From positions 186,001 to 250,000 of the forward strand of contig NZ_JAGSYH010000005.1 of NCBI RefSeq assembly GCF_025685685.1: 64,000 nt of DNA, given 5' to 3'. Positions within the stretch are counted from its first letter, which is position 1. Every line of letters starts with the position of its first letter. Shown here in pieces: positions 27,147 to 35,946 of the stretch. The notes under the pieces were generated by a model. The model saw only the letters and a list, made by a program, of their open reading frames with translations. It did not search any database and was not told where the DNA came from. The position numbers and the translations under genes are program-made. Source of the stretch: Acidicapsa dinghuensis. GTDB lineage: Bacteria; Acidobacteriota; Terriglobia; Terriglobales; Acidobacteriaceae.

Positions 27147-27911
27147 ATGCTTGAACTGCAGCACGTTTCAAAGCATTTCTCAGGAATTCCAGCAGTAGAT
27201 AACATCAGCTTCTCGGCTCGTGCCGGAGAGGTCACTGGTTACCTTGGGCCAAACGGCTCCGGCAAGTCGACCACGATGAAGATGATCACGGGCCTGATCG
27301 AGCCCACCTTCGGCGAAATATTCTTCGACGGGGCTCCGACCCTTGCCGATCCAATCGCTTTTAAGCGGCGCATGGGCTATGTGCCGGAGGAGCCATATCT
27401 CTATCACCATCTCTCAGGGGCCGAGTATCTGACTATGGTTTCCGAATTGCGCGATCTGCCTCGGCGGCTGAGCCAGGAGAGAATCGAAGGATTGCTCCAA
27501 CTGTTTTCGCTCCACGGTGATCGGCATGCCTCGATTCAGGGCTACTCGAAGGGCATGCGTCAAAAAATACTCTTGATTGCCGCACTTCTGCACAATCCAG
27601 ATTTGCTGCTGCTCGATGAGCCATTCAGCGGCCTTGACGTAGCGTCTGCGCTTGTTTTGCGAGCGTTGATCGAAGAACTTGCTTGCCGCGGTAAGGTTGT
27701 ACTCTTCAGTTCGCATGAACTCGACACGGTTGAACGCATCAGCGCGCGAGTCGTAATTCTGCACAAAGGCCACGTCGTGGCCAACGATGAGATAGAGCGC
27801 CTGCGCGGGCTGATGGATTTGCCTACGCTCGAAGAAATTTTCTCCGAGCTTGCTGTCGAGCAGGACTCACGATCCGTGGCGCAACAGATGGTGGGGCTGA
27901 TCGACGGATGA
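27147..27911 (+). CDS. ABC transporter ATP-binding protein
   Basis: A 254-residue ABC ATPase: Walker A GPNGSGKST (around residues 36-44), signature YSKGMRQKILLIAALL, Walker B LLLLDEPFSGLD and the switch His in LFSSHELDTVERI. The nearest relatives by pattern are the exporter-type ATPases of YtrB/CcmA-like systems. A short linker at the C-terminus ends in an ATGA overlap with the permease gene, so the two form one unit. Substrate unknown. Confidence 0.92.
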   Translation: MLELQHVSKHFSGIPAVDNISFSARAGEVTGYLGPNGSGKSTTMKMITGLIEPTFGEIFFDGAPTLADPIAFKRRMGYVPEEPYLYHHLSGAEYLTMVSELRDLPRRLSQERIEGLLQLFSLHGDRHASIQGYSKGMRQKILLIAALLHNPDLLLLDEPFSGLDVASALVLRALIEELACRGKVVLFSSHELDTVERISARVVILHKGHVVANDEIERLRGLMDLPTLEEIFSELAVEQDSRSVAQQMVGLIDG

Positions 27912-29689
27912 ACGAATCGATGGAAGAACGTGCTGGAAACGCAATCGCAGGTGGAATGGGTTGGCTCTCCCGGCAACTGCGAGAGGCGCCCCGACGCATC
28001 TTCGGACGGTGGATTCAGCGGCTGCCGCTGGATTTTCGCGTCCTCTATAAGCAATTTCTATTGCGCATTCTCGATCTCGAAGCACTGTCCATCGAAACCG
28101 ATATGGTCGAGTACTTGGCGCAGTTCGCCGGGATTCTCATCTTTATCAGCGGGATTCAAGGCCTGGGTATGATATTGCTCAGAGTTCTCCACCCTGCGCC
28201 CTTCACCCCCGTCGAGCTTTACAGGATGAGCTGGGGCGCCGAGCACGGCATCGTTGAAAAGATGCTGCTGGTAGCGGGTCTGATCGTGGTCTTTCTCTGG
28301 GAGACGCCATTTCCAGATCGGCGCGACATGATGGTGCTGGGGTCGTTGCCGATACGGCCAGGAACGATTCTGGCTGCGAAATTGGCCTCACCGGAGGCAG
28401 TATTGGGGCTGGCGGTGGTCTGTCTGAACTGGGCGACAATCCTCACATGGCCGCCTATGCTGGAGGGCGGACTGCGGCTCTTTGCGGCCTGCTGGCTGGC
28501 GGTCATAGCCGTTGCGGTTTTCCTCTTTGCCTCGCTGCTGGCCATCGAAGGTATGGGTGCGCTTCTTCTACCGCGCCAGATTTTTCTGCGCTTGAGTGCT
28601 CTGGGGCAGCTGACCGCCTTTGCCCTCTTTCCCATTGGATATTTTTTGTTGGGCCAGATCGATTCGCCTGCGGCAATGATGGCCGTGGAAAACCGCTGGA
28701 CAGTGGCTTGCTGGCCAGGATACTGGTTCCTGGCCTTGCTCAGGCAGGTGGCCGGTGAGTTGCCGCCGGAGATGAGTTGGCTGGCATGGCGAGCCTGGGA
28801 GGCGCTGGCGTTCTCAATAGCTTCTGCATCTGTAGCGCTTGTCGCCTGCTACCGTCGCACACTGCGGCGCATTGCCGAACAACCGGACCTTGAGCCTGCC
28901 AGAAGCGGTCGCGCATGGAGAGTTCCCTTCGGAGATCGTCTGCAAACGGTATTGGTTTCCTTTAGCCTTCGTACGCTTGTGCGTAGCCGCCAGCACCGGA
29001 TTGCGTTGGCTTTTACATGGGCGCTGGTGCTTGGGCTCGCATTAGGAATGGCGCACGATTGGCTGGAGGCACATGGACCACGGCCGGTCGACGAAGGCTT
29101 TTTGATTTCCACACTGCTGATGATGGCGCTGGCTGTAGGTGGAATGCGCGGCGTCTTCGCGCTGCCAATTGCGCATAAAGCCAATTGGATGCTTCGCATG
29201 ACGCAGTTGCGGCCGACGGATCGCTACCTCGCCGCTACGCGGCGCATACTATTGCTGCTTGCTGTCGTTCCGGTCTGGCTCTCTGCGGTGCTTTTCTCGC
29301 TCGGTTACCGGCCCTGGTCCATGGCTGCGGCACATCTGCTGCTGCTGGCAATCTTCGGTCTGCTTGCAATAGAGGTGAGCTTGATCGGCTTTGCCAAAGT
29401 TCCATTCACCTGCTCGTTTCTGCCCGGCAAGGTCAATGTGCAGTACGTGTTTTGGGGGTTTGTTCTCGTCGCGGTGCTGATTGTGGCGTTTGCGAAAGGC
29501 TGTGAGCAACCGGCGCTGAAAAGTACCGCAAATTTTGCCGTACTGACGATGCTGGTAATAGGCGCGATGGTGGCTTTGCGGCTTTGGAATCGCACCCGCG
29601 AGCGCGAAGCCGAGCTCTATTTCGAGGAGAAGCCGGAACAGCAACTGATCACTCTCGGACTGATGGTGAACCCGAGAATGCGGAAGTAG
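27908..29689 (+). CDS. ABC transporter permease-like membrane protein, large
   Basis: A 593-residue polytopic protein with about 12-14 hydrophobic segments (for example QFAGILIFISGIQGLGMILL, GLAVVCLNWATILTWPPM, AFTWALVLGLALGMAHDWL, MLVIGAMVALRLW). A soluble N-terminal segment of about 60 residues precedes the first helix. The translational coupling to the ATPase marks it as its membrane partner. The long single-chain permease does not resemble a known small ABC-2 subunit closely; no substrate is indicated. An alternative start is Met 5. Confidence 0.8.
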   Translation: MNESMEERAGNAIAGGMGWLSRQLREAPRRIFGRWIQRLPLDFRVLYKQFLLRILDLEALSIETDMVEYLAQFAGILIFISGIQGLGMILLRVLHPAPFTPVELYRMSWGAEHGIVEKMLLVAGLIVVFLWETPFPDRRDMMVLGSLPIRPGTILAAKLASPEAVLGLAVVCLNWATILTWPPMLEGGLRLFAACWLAVIAVAVFLFASLLAIEGMGALLLPRQIFLRLSALGQLTAFALFPIGYFLLGQIDSPAAMMAVENRWTVACWPGYWFLALLRQVAGELPPEMSWLAWRAWEALAFSIASASVALVACYRRTLRRIAEQPDLEPARSGRAWRVPFGDRLQTVLVSFSLRTLVRSRQHRIALAFTWALVLGLALGMAHDWLEAHGPRPVDEGFLISTLLMMALAVGGMRGVFALPIAHKANWMLRMTQLRPTDRYLAATRRILLLLAVVPVWLSAVLFSLGYRPWSMAAAHLLLLAIFGLLAIEVSLIGFAKVPFTCSFLPGKVNVQYVFWGFVLVAVLIVAFAKGCEQPALKSTANFAVLTMLVIGAMVALRLWNRTREREAELYFEEKPEQQLITLGLMVNPRMRK

Positions 29690-30150
29690 TGCAACCAAGG
29701 ATCGGTATCGATCTGGCGTCTGCGGCTATACAAGCCGGATTCGTATCTTTCTCCGGCAAACCGGGCCCAACTGCGCCTTGGCCATCTCAGAGGTCCTTTC
29801 CAAGACTTATTTGTACCGAACTAAGGTACATTATTGTGCTTATATATTTTTATACTATATTGTGGTACAAATTTACCGCGAAAGCTTCTTCTTGGATTGC
29901 TCCAGCACCTTATCGCCGCTAGACTGTGCGAGAGCAGTTGACTCGCAACCGCTTTCTTGAGTCTGCGGGTCATCGGAACGCTGGAGCTGGACGTGTGCCC
30001 AAAACGTGTGCATTGTCTGGTTGGATTCAATTCAGCACGCGCCCTGTCACAGTGGCTGCTCGCCGTCTTCGTTTTTCGTCAGAGCCAAGCGCTATTGCAA
30101 CCCATGGCCGGGAGATCCCCTGCTTCCTCGCTCAAGGAGAACCAAAATAT
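29690..30150. other. Intergenic, with an AT-rich promoter-like patch
   Basis: No gene is supported here. At about 29805-29875 the DNA turns very AT-rich for this genome, with ATTTGTACC near 29808-29817 inverted as GGTACAAAT at 29864-29872 and a middle GGTAC. A possible promoter is TTGTGC (29834-29839) and TATATT (29856-29861), 16 bases apart, which would give ugd a leader of about 285 bases. The remaining sequence looks featureless. Confidence 0.4.
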
Positions 30151-31569
30151 ATGTCAGATTCTGTTTCCATCTGCGTCATCGGATCGGGATACGTAGGACT
30201 CGTCGCCGCCGTCTGCTTCGCCGAAATCGGCCACAAAGTTATCTGTGTCGATAACAATGAAGCCAAGATCAAGATGCTCAACGAAGGCGGAGTGCCCATC
30301 TATGAGCAGCATCTCCCTGACATGTTGGCGAAGCACCTGAACCGTGGAGTCGAATTCACCAGCGATCTCGCCTACGGCGTTCAGAACTCCGACGCGATCT
30401 TCATCGCCGTGGGTACGCCGCAGGGCAGCACCGGCTCGGCCGATCTCTCGTACGTCGAAGCCGTCGTTAGCGAAATTGCACACGCGATGAACGGCTATAA
30501 GGTGCTGGTGGAAAAAAGCACGGTACCGGTCTACACCAACGAGTGGGTCAGCCGCTGCATGCTGCGTCACGGTGTGGAACCAGGTGAATTCGACGTCGTC
30601 TCAAACCCCGAATTTTTGCGGGAGGGCACGGCAATCGGCGACTTTCTGCACCCGGACCGCATCGTGGTTGGAGCGAACAACGACCGTTCGGCGGAGCTGC
30701 TCCGGCGCATCTATGCTCCGCTCTCCAATGGCAGCTACTACACTCGCGAAGACGCACTGCCGGGTATGCTCAGCGAGCACAACCCAGCAACCCTTCTGGT
30801 CACCTCGGCCCAAAGTGCCGAGATCATCAAGCACGCGTCCAACGCATTCCTCGCGCTCAAGATCTCCTTTATTAACGCGGTTTCCAACCTCGCTGAAGTA
30901 GTCGATGCCGATATCGAAGACATCGCCGCTGGCATGGGTCTCGACTCGCGTATTGGCCCCAAATTCCTGCGCGCCGGTCTGGGTTATGGTGGCTCCTGCT
31001 TCCCCAAAGACGTTGCGGCCTTCTACTGGGTGGCGCAGCAGCAGGGCATCAATTTCCAGCTTCTCGAAGAAGTGCGCAAGATTAACGCGAACCAGCAGGA
31101 TATCTTCTTCAACAAGGTGCGCGGCGCGTTGTGGACTCTACGTGGAAAGAAGCTCGCAGCTCTCGGCCTTTCATTCAAGGGTGACACGGACGATATCCGC
31201 GAATCTCCCGCGCTTGACCTGGTGCGCAAGCTGATTGATGCGGGAGCCAATGTGTCGGCTTACGATCCGGCGGCCATGGAGAAGGCGGAGGCTATACTGC
31301 CGCCATCAGACCAGCTGAGCTACGCATTCAACGCATATGAAGCCGCCGAAGGCGCGGACGCTCTGCTGATCCTCACCGATTGGAAGGAATTTGGCCGGCT
31401 TGACCTGCAACGTCTGCACCAGATGTTGAAGTTCCCCATCGTTATTGATGGGCGCAACCTCTACAAGCCTGCACACATGGTGGAACACGGCTTCACGTAC
31501 CTGAGCGTTGGCCGGCCGGCGGCATACACGGCACAGCAGGGCAAGCCGCGCAAGCTCGTAGTGTCGTAG
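30151..31569 (+). CDS. ugd: UDP-glucose 6-dehydrogenase
   Basis: A 472-residue NAD-dependent enzyme oxidising UDP-glucose to UDP-glucuronate. Rossmann motif GSGYVGLVAAV opens the protein, and the catalytic Cys 283 is in GGSCFPKD; SAEIIKHASNAFLALKISFI (substrate-binding Lys/Asn) and SFKGDTDDIRESPALDL are conserved. The start was set at 30151, behind AAGGAGA with good spacing; a frame running to 29926 gives an unrelated N-terminus. It is followed after 96 bases, including a hairpin, by the UDP-xylose synthase gene, so the pair probably provides UDP-GlcA and UDP-xylose for surface polysaccharide. Confidence 0.95.
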   Translation: MSDSVSICVIGSGYVGLVAAVCFAEIGHKVICVDNNEAKIKMLNEGGVPIYEQHLPDMLAKHLNRGVEFTSDLAYGVQNSDAIFIAVGTPQGSTGSADLSYVEAVVSEIAHAMNGYKVLVEKSTVPVYTNEWVSRCMLRHGVEPGEFDVVSNPEFLREGTAIGDFLHPDRIVVGANNDRSAELLRRIYAPLSNGSYYTREDALPGMLSEHNPATLLVTSAQSAEIIKHASNAFLALKISFINAVSNLAEVVDADIEDIAAGMGLDSRIGPKFLRAGLGYGGSCFPKDVAAFYWVAQQQGINFQLLEEVRKINANQQDIFFNKVRGALWTLRGKKLAALGLSFKGDTDDIRESPALDLVRKLIDAGANVSAYDPAAMEKAEAILPPSDQLSYAFNAYEAAEGADALLILTDWKEFGRLDLQRLHQMLKFPIVIDGRNLYKPAHMVEHGFTYLSVGRPAAYTAQQGKPRKLVVS

Positions 31570-31590
31570 TAGAGAGCGGATGCAATCCTT

Positions 31591-31616
31591 GCGGCCGGAA
31601 TTTGATCGCCGGCCGC
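31591..31616 (+). terminator. Hairpin between ugd and uxs
   Basis: GCGGCCGG (31591-31598) and CCGGCCGC (31609-31616) form an 8-bp stem with a 10-base loop, followed by TTTG. It may attenuate read-through from ugd into uxs. Confidence 0.45.
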
Positions 31617-31665
31617 TTTGCCCTGCTAGGGCAACCAACCGGCTTTTGTTACGCAAACGGAGCGA

Positions 31666-32601
31666 ATGAGATTCATGCGTGTTCTGGTTACCGGCGCAGC
31701 CGGATTTCTTGGGTCGCATCTTACGGACCGCCTTCTGGGCGAGGGACACACTGTCCTTGGCGTCGACAACCTCTCTACCGGCGATCTCGGAAACATCGCA
31801 CACCTGAAACCTGACTCGCGATTTTCATTTGAGGAACGCGACATCTGCCAGCCCTTCGATCCCGGCAAAGTAGATTACGTCTTCAACATGGCTTCGCCAG
31901 CCAGCCCTCCGGAATATCTGAAACTGGCTATCGAGACGCTGCGTGTAGGCTCAGTCGGCACAGAGAACACACTTGAGATCGCGCACAAGTATGGCGCTGG
32001 ATTTCTGCATGCATCCACATCGGAGTGCTACGGCGATCCGCTGGAGCATCCGCAGAGCGAGAGCTATTGGGGCAACGTCAATCCAGTCGGGCCGCGCTCG
32101 GTGTATGACGAAGCAAAGCGCTATGCAGAGTCGCTGACGATGGCTTATTACCGCTATCGAAATGTAAACACGCATCTGGTCCGCATCTTCAATACTTACG
32201 GGCCGCGACTGCATCCGTCAGATGGGCGCGTTATTTCGAACTTCATGATGCAAGCGCTGCGCAATGAACCGCTAACGGTTTACGGCGACGGTAAGCAGAC
32301 ACGCAGTTTCTGTTATGCGGCCGATCTGATCGAAGGCATTCTGCGGCTTAGCCGGTCGGACGAGCATCTGCCAACGAATATCGGGAATCCGATTGAGTTC
32401 ACGATTTTGGAATGTGCTGAAGCGGTGATCGAAGTGACTGGATCAAGCAGCGAGCTGAAATATGAGCCGCTGCCGCAAGACGACCCGATGCGACGCAAAC
32501 CTGACATCACGAAGGCCAAGCAGGTTCTCGACTGGGAGCCGAAGGTAAGCCTGCGCGAAGGGCTGCAGTTGTCTCTGGAGTTTTTCAAGTCGAAGCTGTA
32601 G
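31666..32601 (+). CDS. uxs: UDP-glucuronate decarboxylase (UDP-xylose synthase)
   Basis: A 311-residue SDR enzyme that converts UDP-glucuronate to UDP-xylose. Hallmarks are [10 protein letters not shown] at the NAD site, [20 protein letters not shown], the YxxxK in [21 protein letters not shown] and the C-terminal [17 protein letters not shown]. These distinguish it from dTDP-glucose dehydratase (which lacks the PASP motif). An in-frame Met at 31675 is another possible start; GGAG sits 4-5 bases before the one given. It uses the product of the neighbouring ugd. Confidence 0.92.
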   Translation: MRFMRVLVTGAAGFLGSHLTDRLLGEGHTVLGVDNLSTGDLGNIAHLKPDSRFSFEERDICQPFDPGKVDYVFNMASPASPPEYLKLAIETLRVGSVGTENTLEIAHKYGAGFLHASTSECYGDPLEHPQSESYWGNVNPVGPRSVYDEAKRYAESLTMAYYRYRNVNTHLVRIFNTYGPRLHPSDGRVISNFMMQALRNEPLTVYGDGKQTRSFCYAADLIEGILRLSRSDEHLPTNIGNPIEFTILECAEAVIEVTGSSSELKYEPLPQDDPMRRKPDITKAKQVLDWEPKVSLREGLQLSLEFFKSKL

Positions 32602-32610
32602 ATGAGCTGA

Positions 32611-32632
32611 AATTGCTCCACGTGGAGCAATT
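32611..32632. promoter_or_regulatory. parS-like palindrome 1
   Basis: AATTGCTCCAC/GTGGAGCAATT is a perfect 22-base palindrome. Its 16-base core TGCTCCACGTGGAGCA (32614-32629) differs from the parS consensus TGTTNCACGTGNAACA at two symmetric positions. ParB-type proteins bind such sites; the link is inferred from sequence. Confidence 0.6.
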
Positions 32633-32647
32633 TTGGAGCGACAGGAA

Positions 32648-32663
32648 TGTTCCACGTGGAGCA
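32648..32663. promoter_or_regulatory. parS-like palindrome 2
   Basis: TGTTCCACGTGGAGCA, one mismatch from the form TGTTCCACGTGGAACA I recall for ParB sites in Pseudomonas. Core starts 34 bases from site 1. Confidence 0.65.
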
Positions 32664-32697
32664 ATTTGGGGCCGAATGGCGGTGTTTTGGTCGAAAT

Positions 32698-32713
32698 TGC
32701 TCCACGTGGAACA
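32698..32713. promoter_or_regulatory. parS-like palindrome 3
   Basis: TGCTCCACGTGGAACA, the mirror mismatch of site 2. Core starts 50 bases from site 2. Three sites in about 100 bases is a cluster, not chance. Confidence 0.65.
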
Positions 32714-32967
32714 TTTGCCATTTCCTGCATTGTGAGTGTCAAGCGGGAATGTTGTAAGTGGCGTAGATGGCAGGGTTTGCGTTTGCGTTCTATTAGACCG
32801 TTTTGTGCTGAAATGAAGGGCGTGAGCCATCGGTTCGCGCCGATAGCTTTTCGCCCAGGCTCCTGTTAGTGGAGATTTTCAGGACCTAAACCCAACTCCC
32901 TCTAAAAAAGTCAATCCAATCTTTCAACACCGGCCTCCTTACCGATTCTGCCGGGTATACTCCGGCA

Positions 32968-34083
32968 ATGATTCGTCTAGTGCTTTTGAGGTTCGTTGGC
33001 GCAACTCTGCTGCCTGTTTCTCTCTTTGCACAGAGCAGTGTGCGATCGACCGAGGGATCGCCCGCCACGTCTGTTCCATTCCGGTGGGTGATGCAGGAGT
33101 CAGGTACGACGGCCAGCTTGCGCGGGATTGATTCGGTGGATGGCAAGGTGGCTTGGGCCAGCGGAAGCGGGGGCACGGTTCTGCGTACGACCGACGGCGG
33201 GGAACATTGGATGAGGTGTGCTACGCCGGACGCGGACAAGGATGGCGCGACGCTGGATTTTCGGGGTGTTCAGGCATGGGATGCGCAAAACGCCGTTGTC
33301 ATGGCGTCTGGTCCCGGGGATAAAAGCAGGCTGTACAAGACGTCAGATGGGTGTACGAGTTGGACGCTGGCACTGAAGGCGCAAGAAAAAGAGAGCTTCT
33401 GGGATGTCGTAGCGTTTCAGCGTGGTGACTTTGGTTTTGCAACAGGCGATGCGCATACCGGAGAACTTATCGGAGACCCAGTTCGTGGCCGGTTCGAAAC
33501 GCACGTGATGCTCCTCGGGCACGGATGGTTCGACACATCCGCGGGATGTCTGAGTAGATCTAACTTAGGCGCTTTTGCGGCAAGTAATTCATCAGTTTTC
33601 GTTTTTGGAAATCAGCGTTACGTGCTGGCGGCGGGTGGAAAATCTGGAGCGTATGTTCTGCTTTCTCCGCTTTTGATTGGTAATTCCGATTCCGGACCGT
33701 GCAAATCAGTCGCCGTTCCAATAGCCGGAGCGAATGATTCTTCCGGGGTGTTCTCTGTATTCTTTCGGGATTTCAAGCACGGCATGATCGTTGGCGGTGA
33801 CTACCAAAAACCTGCAGAGACGAAAGGCACTGCGGCAACGACTGCCGACACAGGCAATCACTGGACTGCGTCGAAGAAGATGCCGCACGGATTTCGCTCT
33901 GCCGTGCAATGGAGTGCGGATTTGAAAGCGTGGATCACTGTCGGCACCAACGGCAGCGACATCAGTCACGATGATGGCAAAACCTGGCAGCCGGTCGATG
34001 ATGGCAACTGGAATGCGCTCTCACTTCCCTTTGTTGTTGGGCCGAAAGGGCGCATTGCCCGGCTCCGGGTTGCGGATCGCTGA
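32968..34083 (+). CDS. Secreted Ycf48-like / BNR-repeat protein
   Basis: A 371-residue exported protein with a signal peptide (MIRLVLLRFVGATLLPVSLF, ending at AQSS). It has propeller-like repeats resembling photosystem II assembly factor Ycf48/oxidoreductase-type BNR proteins: GSGGTVLRTTDGGEHW, LYKTSDGCTSWTLAL and the C-terminal GTNGSDISHDDGKTWQPV. In non-photosynthetic bacteria the family has no defined role. Isolated gene; no ribosome site stands out and no partner is evident. Confidence 0.75.
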   Translation: MIRLVLLRFVGATLLPVSLFAQSSVRSTEGSPATSVPFRWVMQESGTTASLRGIDSVDGKVAWASGSGGTVLRTTDGGEHWMRCATPDADKDGATLDFRGVQAWDAQNAVVMASGPGDKSRLYKTSDGCTSWTLALKAQEKESFWDVVAFQRGDFGFATGDAHTGELIGDPVRGRFETHVMLLGHGWFDTSAGCLSRSNLGAFAASNSSVFVFGNQRYVLAAGGKSGAYVLLSPLLIGNSDSGPCKSVAVPIAGANDSSGVFSVFFRDFKHGMIVGGDYQKPAETKGTAATTADTGNHWTASKKMPHGFRSAVQWSADLKAWITVGTNGSDISHDDGKTWQPVDDGNWNALSLPFVVGPKGRIARLRVADR

Positions 34084-34605
34084 GGCCGCGATTGCATTCA
34101 GGTGTGAATCGAGGCTGGAGTGAGAGGCCCGCGGCTGAAGCCGCTCTTTGTTCCCGCAGTCATTTCAGGGGCATGAATGCCCCTGCTCCCTCCGGGTTTG
34201 TGCTCTGCACGAATGTAGTCCCATATCTGTGGGGGTTCGGGGTACGCGGTGATCTGATAGAGACCTTTTCCGACTCGTTGAGGTTTGACTCTTGGACGGT
34301 GAAAAGCAGACTTCCCTGAGGGGAATGACAGACTAGAAAAGCAACGGCAAGAAAAACTGCAAAGACAAGAGCAAAAAGCAAGAACAGAGGCAGATTCTTC
34401 GAAGGGGAATGACAAACAAGAAAAACAAGAGCAAAAGCAAGGGCGGCTTGTGCCCTGCACGGATTGGTCTCGCTGTTTTTCGAGATATGAGGCGCCCGGC
34501 AAAGGCAAAAGCAGATCCTTCGCTTTGCTCAGAATGACAGAACAGATCAGGCTGAATAGATCAGGCTGACAAAACTGATTTGCCCAGGGCGGTGTCGGGT
34601 GCACA
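34084..34605. other. Intergenic, with stem-loop and polypurine repeats
   Basis: No gene supported. 34130-34190 has stem-loop repeats (GGGGCATGAATGCCCC at 34169-34184). 34301-34450 holds two copies of an A-rich repeat with the core GGGGAATGACA(G/A)AC followed by AAGAAAAACAAG-type tracts, also present at 54958-55010, and 34511-34540 holds a GCAGATCCTTCG...CAGAATGACAG relative. Confidence 0.6.
34305..34440. repeat. A-rich dispersed repeat, two copies
   Basis: Copy 1 at about 34305-34350 and copy 2 at about 34390-34440 share a CAGAnTn(2-5)GGGGAATGACA core and an A/G-rich trailer of AAGAAAAAC-like units. A third copy is at 54958-55010. Unknown family; may be a non-autonomous element or a repetitive RNA. 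Confidence 0.5.
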
Positions 34606-34797
34606 TCAGACCTTCTGATTCTTCGCCAGGTCCCAGCCAACCGGGAGCTTGTTGCCGGATGTGCCTGAACCTGTACTCGACTGCTGGGTGAATGTCTGGA
34701 GTTGGCTCTGGACCTGGGCCGCGGTTGGTGTGTATTGCTGATGGCCGATGAAGTAGAGCAGCGTCTGAACGAGAGCGACCTGTTGTGCTTCGGACAT
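34606..34797 (-). CDS. Small 63-residue protein, unknown
   Basis: MSEAQQVALVQTLLYFIGHQ... has an AGGAGG Shine-Dalgarno seven bases before the ATG, among the strongest in the window, which is the main evidence that it is a gene. The first half is amphipathic-helical (residues 3-40), while the second half is Ser/Gly/Gln-rich with the end KLPVGWDLAKNQKV. No transmembrane helix or known family. A longer frame upstream to 34977 exists but would pass over the good ribosome site. Neighbours (Ycf48-like and a LolD-type ATPase) give no clue. Confidence 0.6.
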   Translation of the reverse strand: MSEAQQVALVQTLLYFIGHQQYTPTAAQVQSQLQTFTQQSSTGSGTSGNKLPVGWDLAKNQKV

Positions 34798-35034
34798 ACT
34801 GAGACCTCCTGCGAATTGCGCGAATTCTATCACCGGGACGGATAGCCGCGTCGCAGCTTCACCAGTAATGGCGTTTTGCCGTCGAACTGCCTTGATTTCA
34901 GCCCCTTCCGAAACCTGCGCAGTTCGCATCTGCTTCCAAATGCACCCATTGCGCATCCAACAAAAGTAGCACTCCATCGATTGCGTGGATTGCCGAGAAT
35001 CCCGCTATCCCGCGATAGGATAGGAGTCACTGGA

Positions 35035-35847
35035 ATGGAAGGATCCTCATCCACCCCGAGCTCATTCGGCAGAAGTGTAGCCGTTCCTCTGCCGGAACCG
35101 GGAATGCGCCTGAAGAAGGATGAGACGATCCGGGGTAAACAAATCGGGGAACCGCTGCTGCGCGTCGAGGGACTGCACAAGAAATATCCCGGCACCCGCA
35201 GCGGGCGCAGCGCACTGGTTCTTTTTGATGGTCTCAATTTTGAGATTGGCCGTGGAGAGCTGATCGCGATTGTGGGCCAGTCCGGAAGTGGAAAAAGCAC
35301 ACTTTTACACATGCTGGGCGCGCTTGATGCGCCAACGGCGGGAACGATATACTGCGCCACAACTCAAGTGACGAAATTGTCCGCAAAAGAGGCGGCGCGG
35401 TTTCGAAACGACCATGTCGGATACGTCTGGCAGTTTCACTATCTGCTGCCAGAGTTCACCGCACAGGAGAACGTCGCGATGCCATTGCTGGCGCGTGGCA
35501 TCGATCGCAGGAAAGCCATGCAGGAAGCAGCAGCGTGGCTTGATGAAGTGGGACTCGCGAGCCGGGCGGAACACAGGCCGGGTGAGTTGAGTGGTGGGGA
35601 GCAACAGCGTGTCGCACTGGCGCGGGCTCTGGTAACGAAGCCGCAGCTTTTACTGGCGGATGAGCCTACCGGAGATCTGGACAACACGTCAGCGGATCTG
35701 GTGTTTGCATTGTTAGAACGGCTGCATGAAGCGCACGGACTCACCTCCGTGCTGGTAACGCACAACCTGGAACTGGCCCGTCGATGTACGCGGACCTTAC
35801 GTTTAGCGGGAGGCAGGTTAGAGGTGGTCTCCCACACCGAGGCTTAG
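35035..35847 (+). CDS. LolD-type ABC ATPase
   Basis: A 270-residue ATPase with Walker A GQSGSGKST, signature LSGGEQQRVALARAL, and Walker B LLLADEPTGDLD with the switch LVTHNLEL; the YVWQFHYLLPEFTAQENVAMPLLARG stretch (split by eye) matches the LolD/MacB group, usually lipoprotein release from the inner membrane. A 40-residue N-terminal extension before LLRVEGLHKKYPG is unusual; starting at Met 35104 would trim part of it, but the ribosome site GGAG precedes 35035. No LolC/E partner is adjacent; only ClpC follows. Confidence 0.8.
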   Translation: MEGSSSTPSSFGRSVAVPLPEPGMRLKKDETIRGKQIGEPLLRVEGLHKKYPGTRSGRSALVLFDGLNFEIGRGELIAIVGQSGSGKSTLLHMLGALDAPTAGTIYCATTQVTKLSAKEAARFRNDHVGYVWQFHYLLPEFTAQENVAMPLLARGIDRRKAMQEAAAWLDEVGLASRAEHRPGELSGGEQQRVALARALVTKPQLLLADEPTGDLDNTSADLVFALLERLHEAHGLTSVLVTHNLELARRCTRTLRLAGGRLEVVSHTEA

Positions 35848-35946
35848 GCGTTAACGACGTATAAGCGGCAACTCCATCCGGCAGATTTGGAAATTTCGAA
35901 TCTTCTGGTTTCCGCAGCCGATAGTTTTACCAAAGGGAAGGACACC

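Larger units (their letters stand above)
32602..32967. other. Intergenic region with three parS-like palindromes
   Basis: Apart from the three CCACGTGG palindromes (listed separately), no gene is supported. Short frames across the palindromes code for MFHVEQ-like peptides only because the palindromes are repeated; they are not genes. Confidence 0.7.

Noticed and set aside
32313..32830. Minus-strand frames reading MFHVEQ..., CSTWN... across the parS-like sites
   Set aside because: Their content is created by the repeated CCACGTGG palindromes, and they overlap the end of uxs or noncoding DNA; they carry no family similarity.
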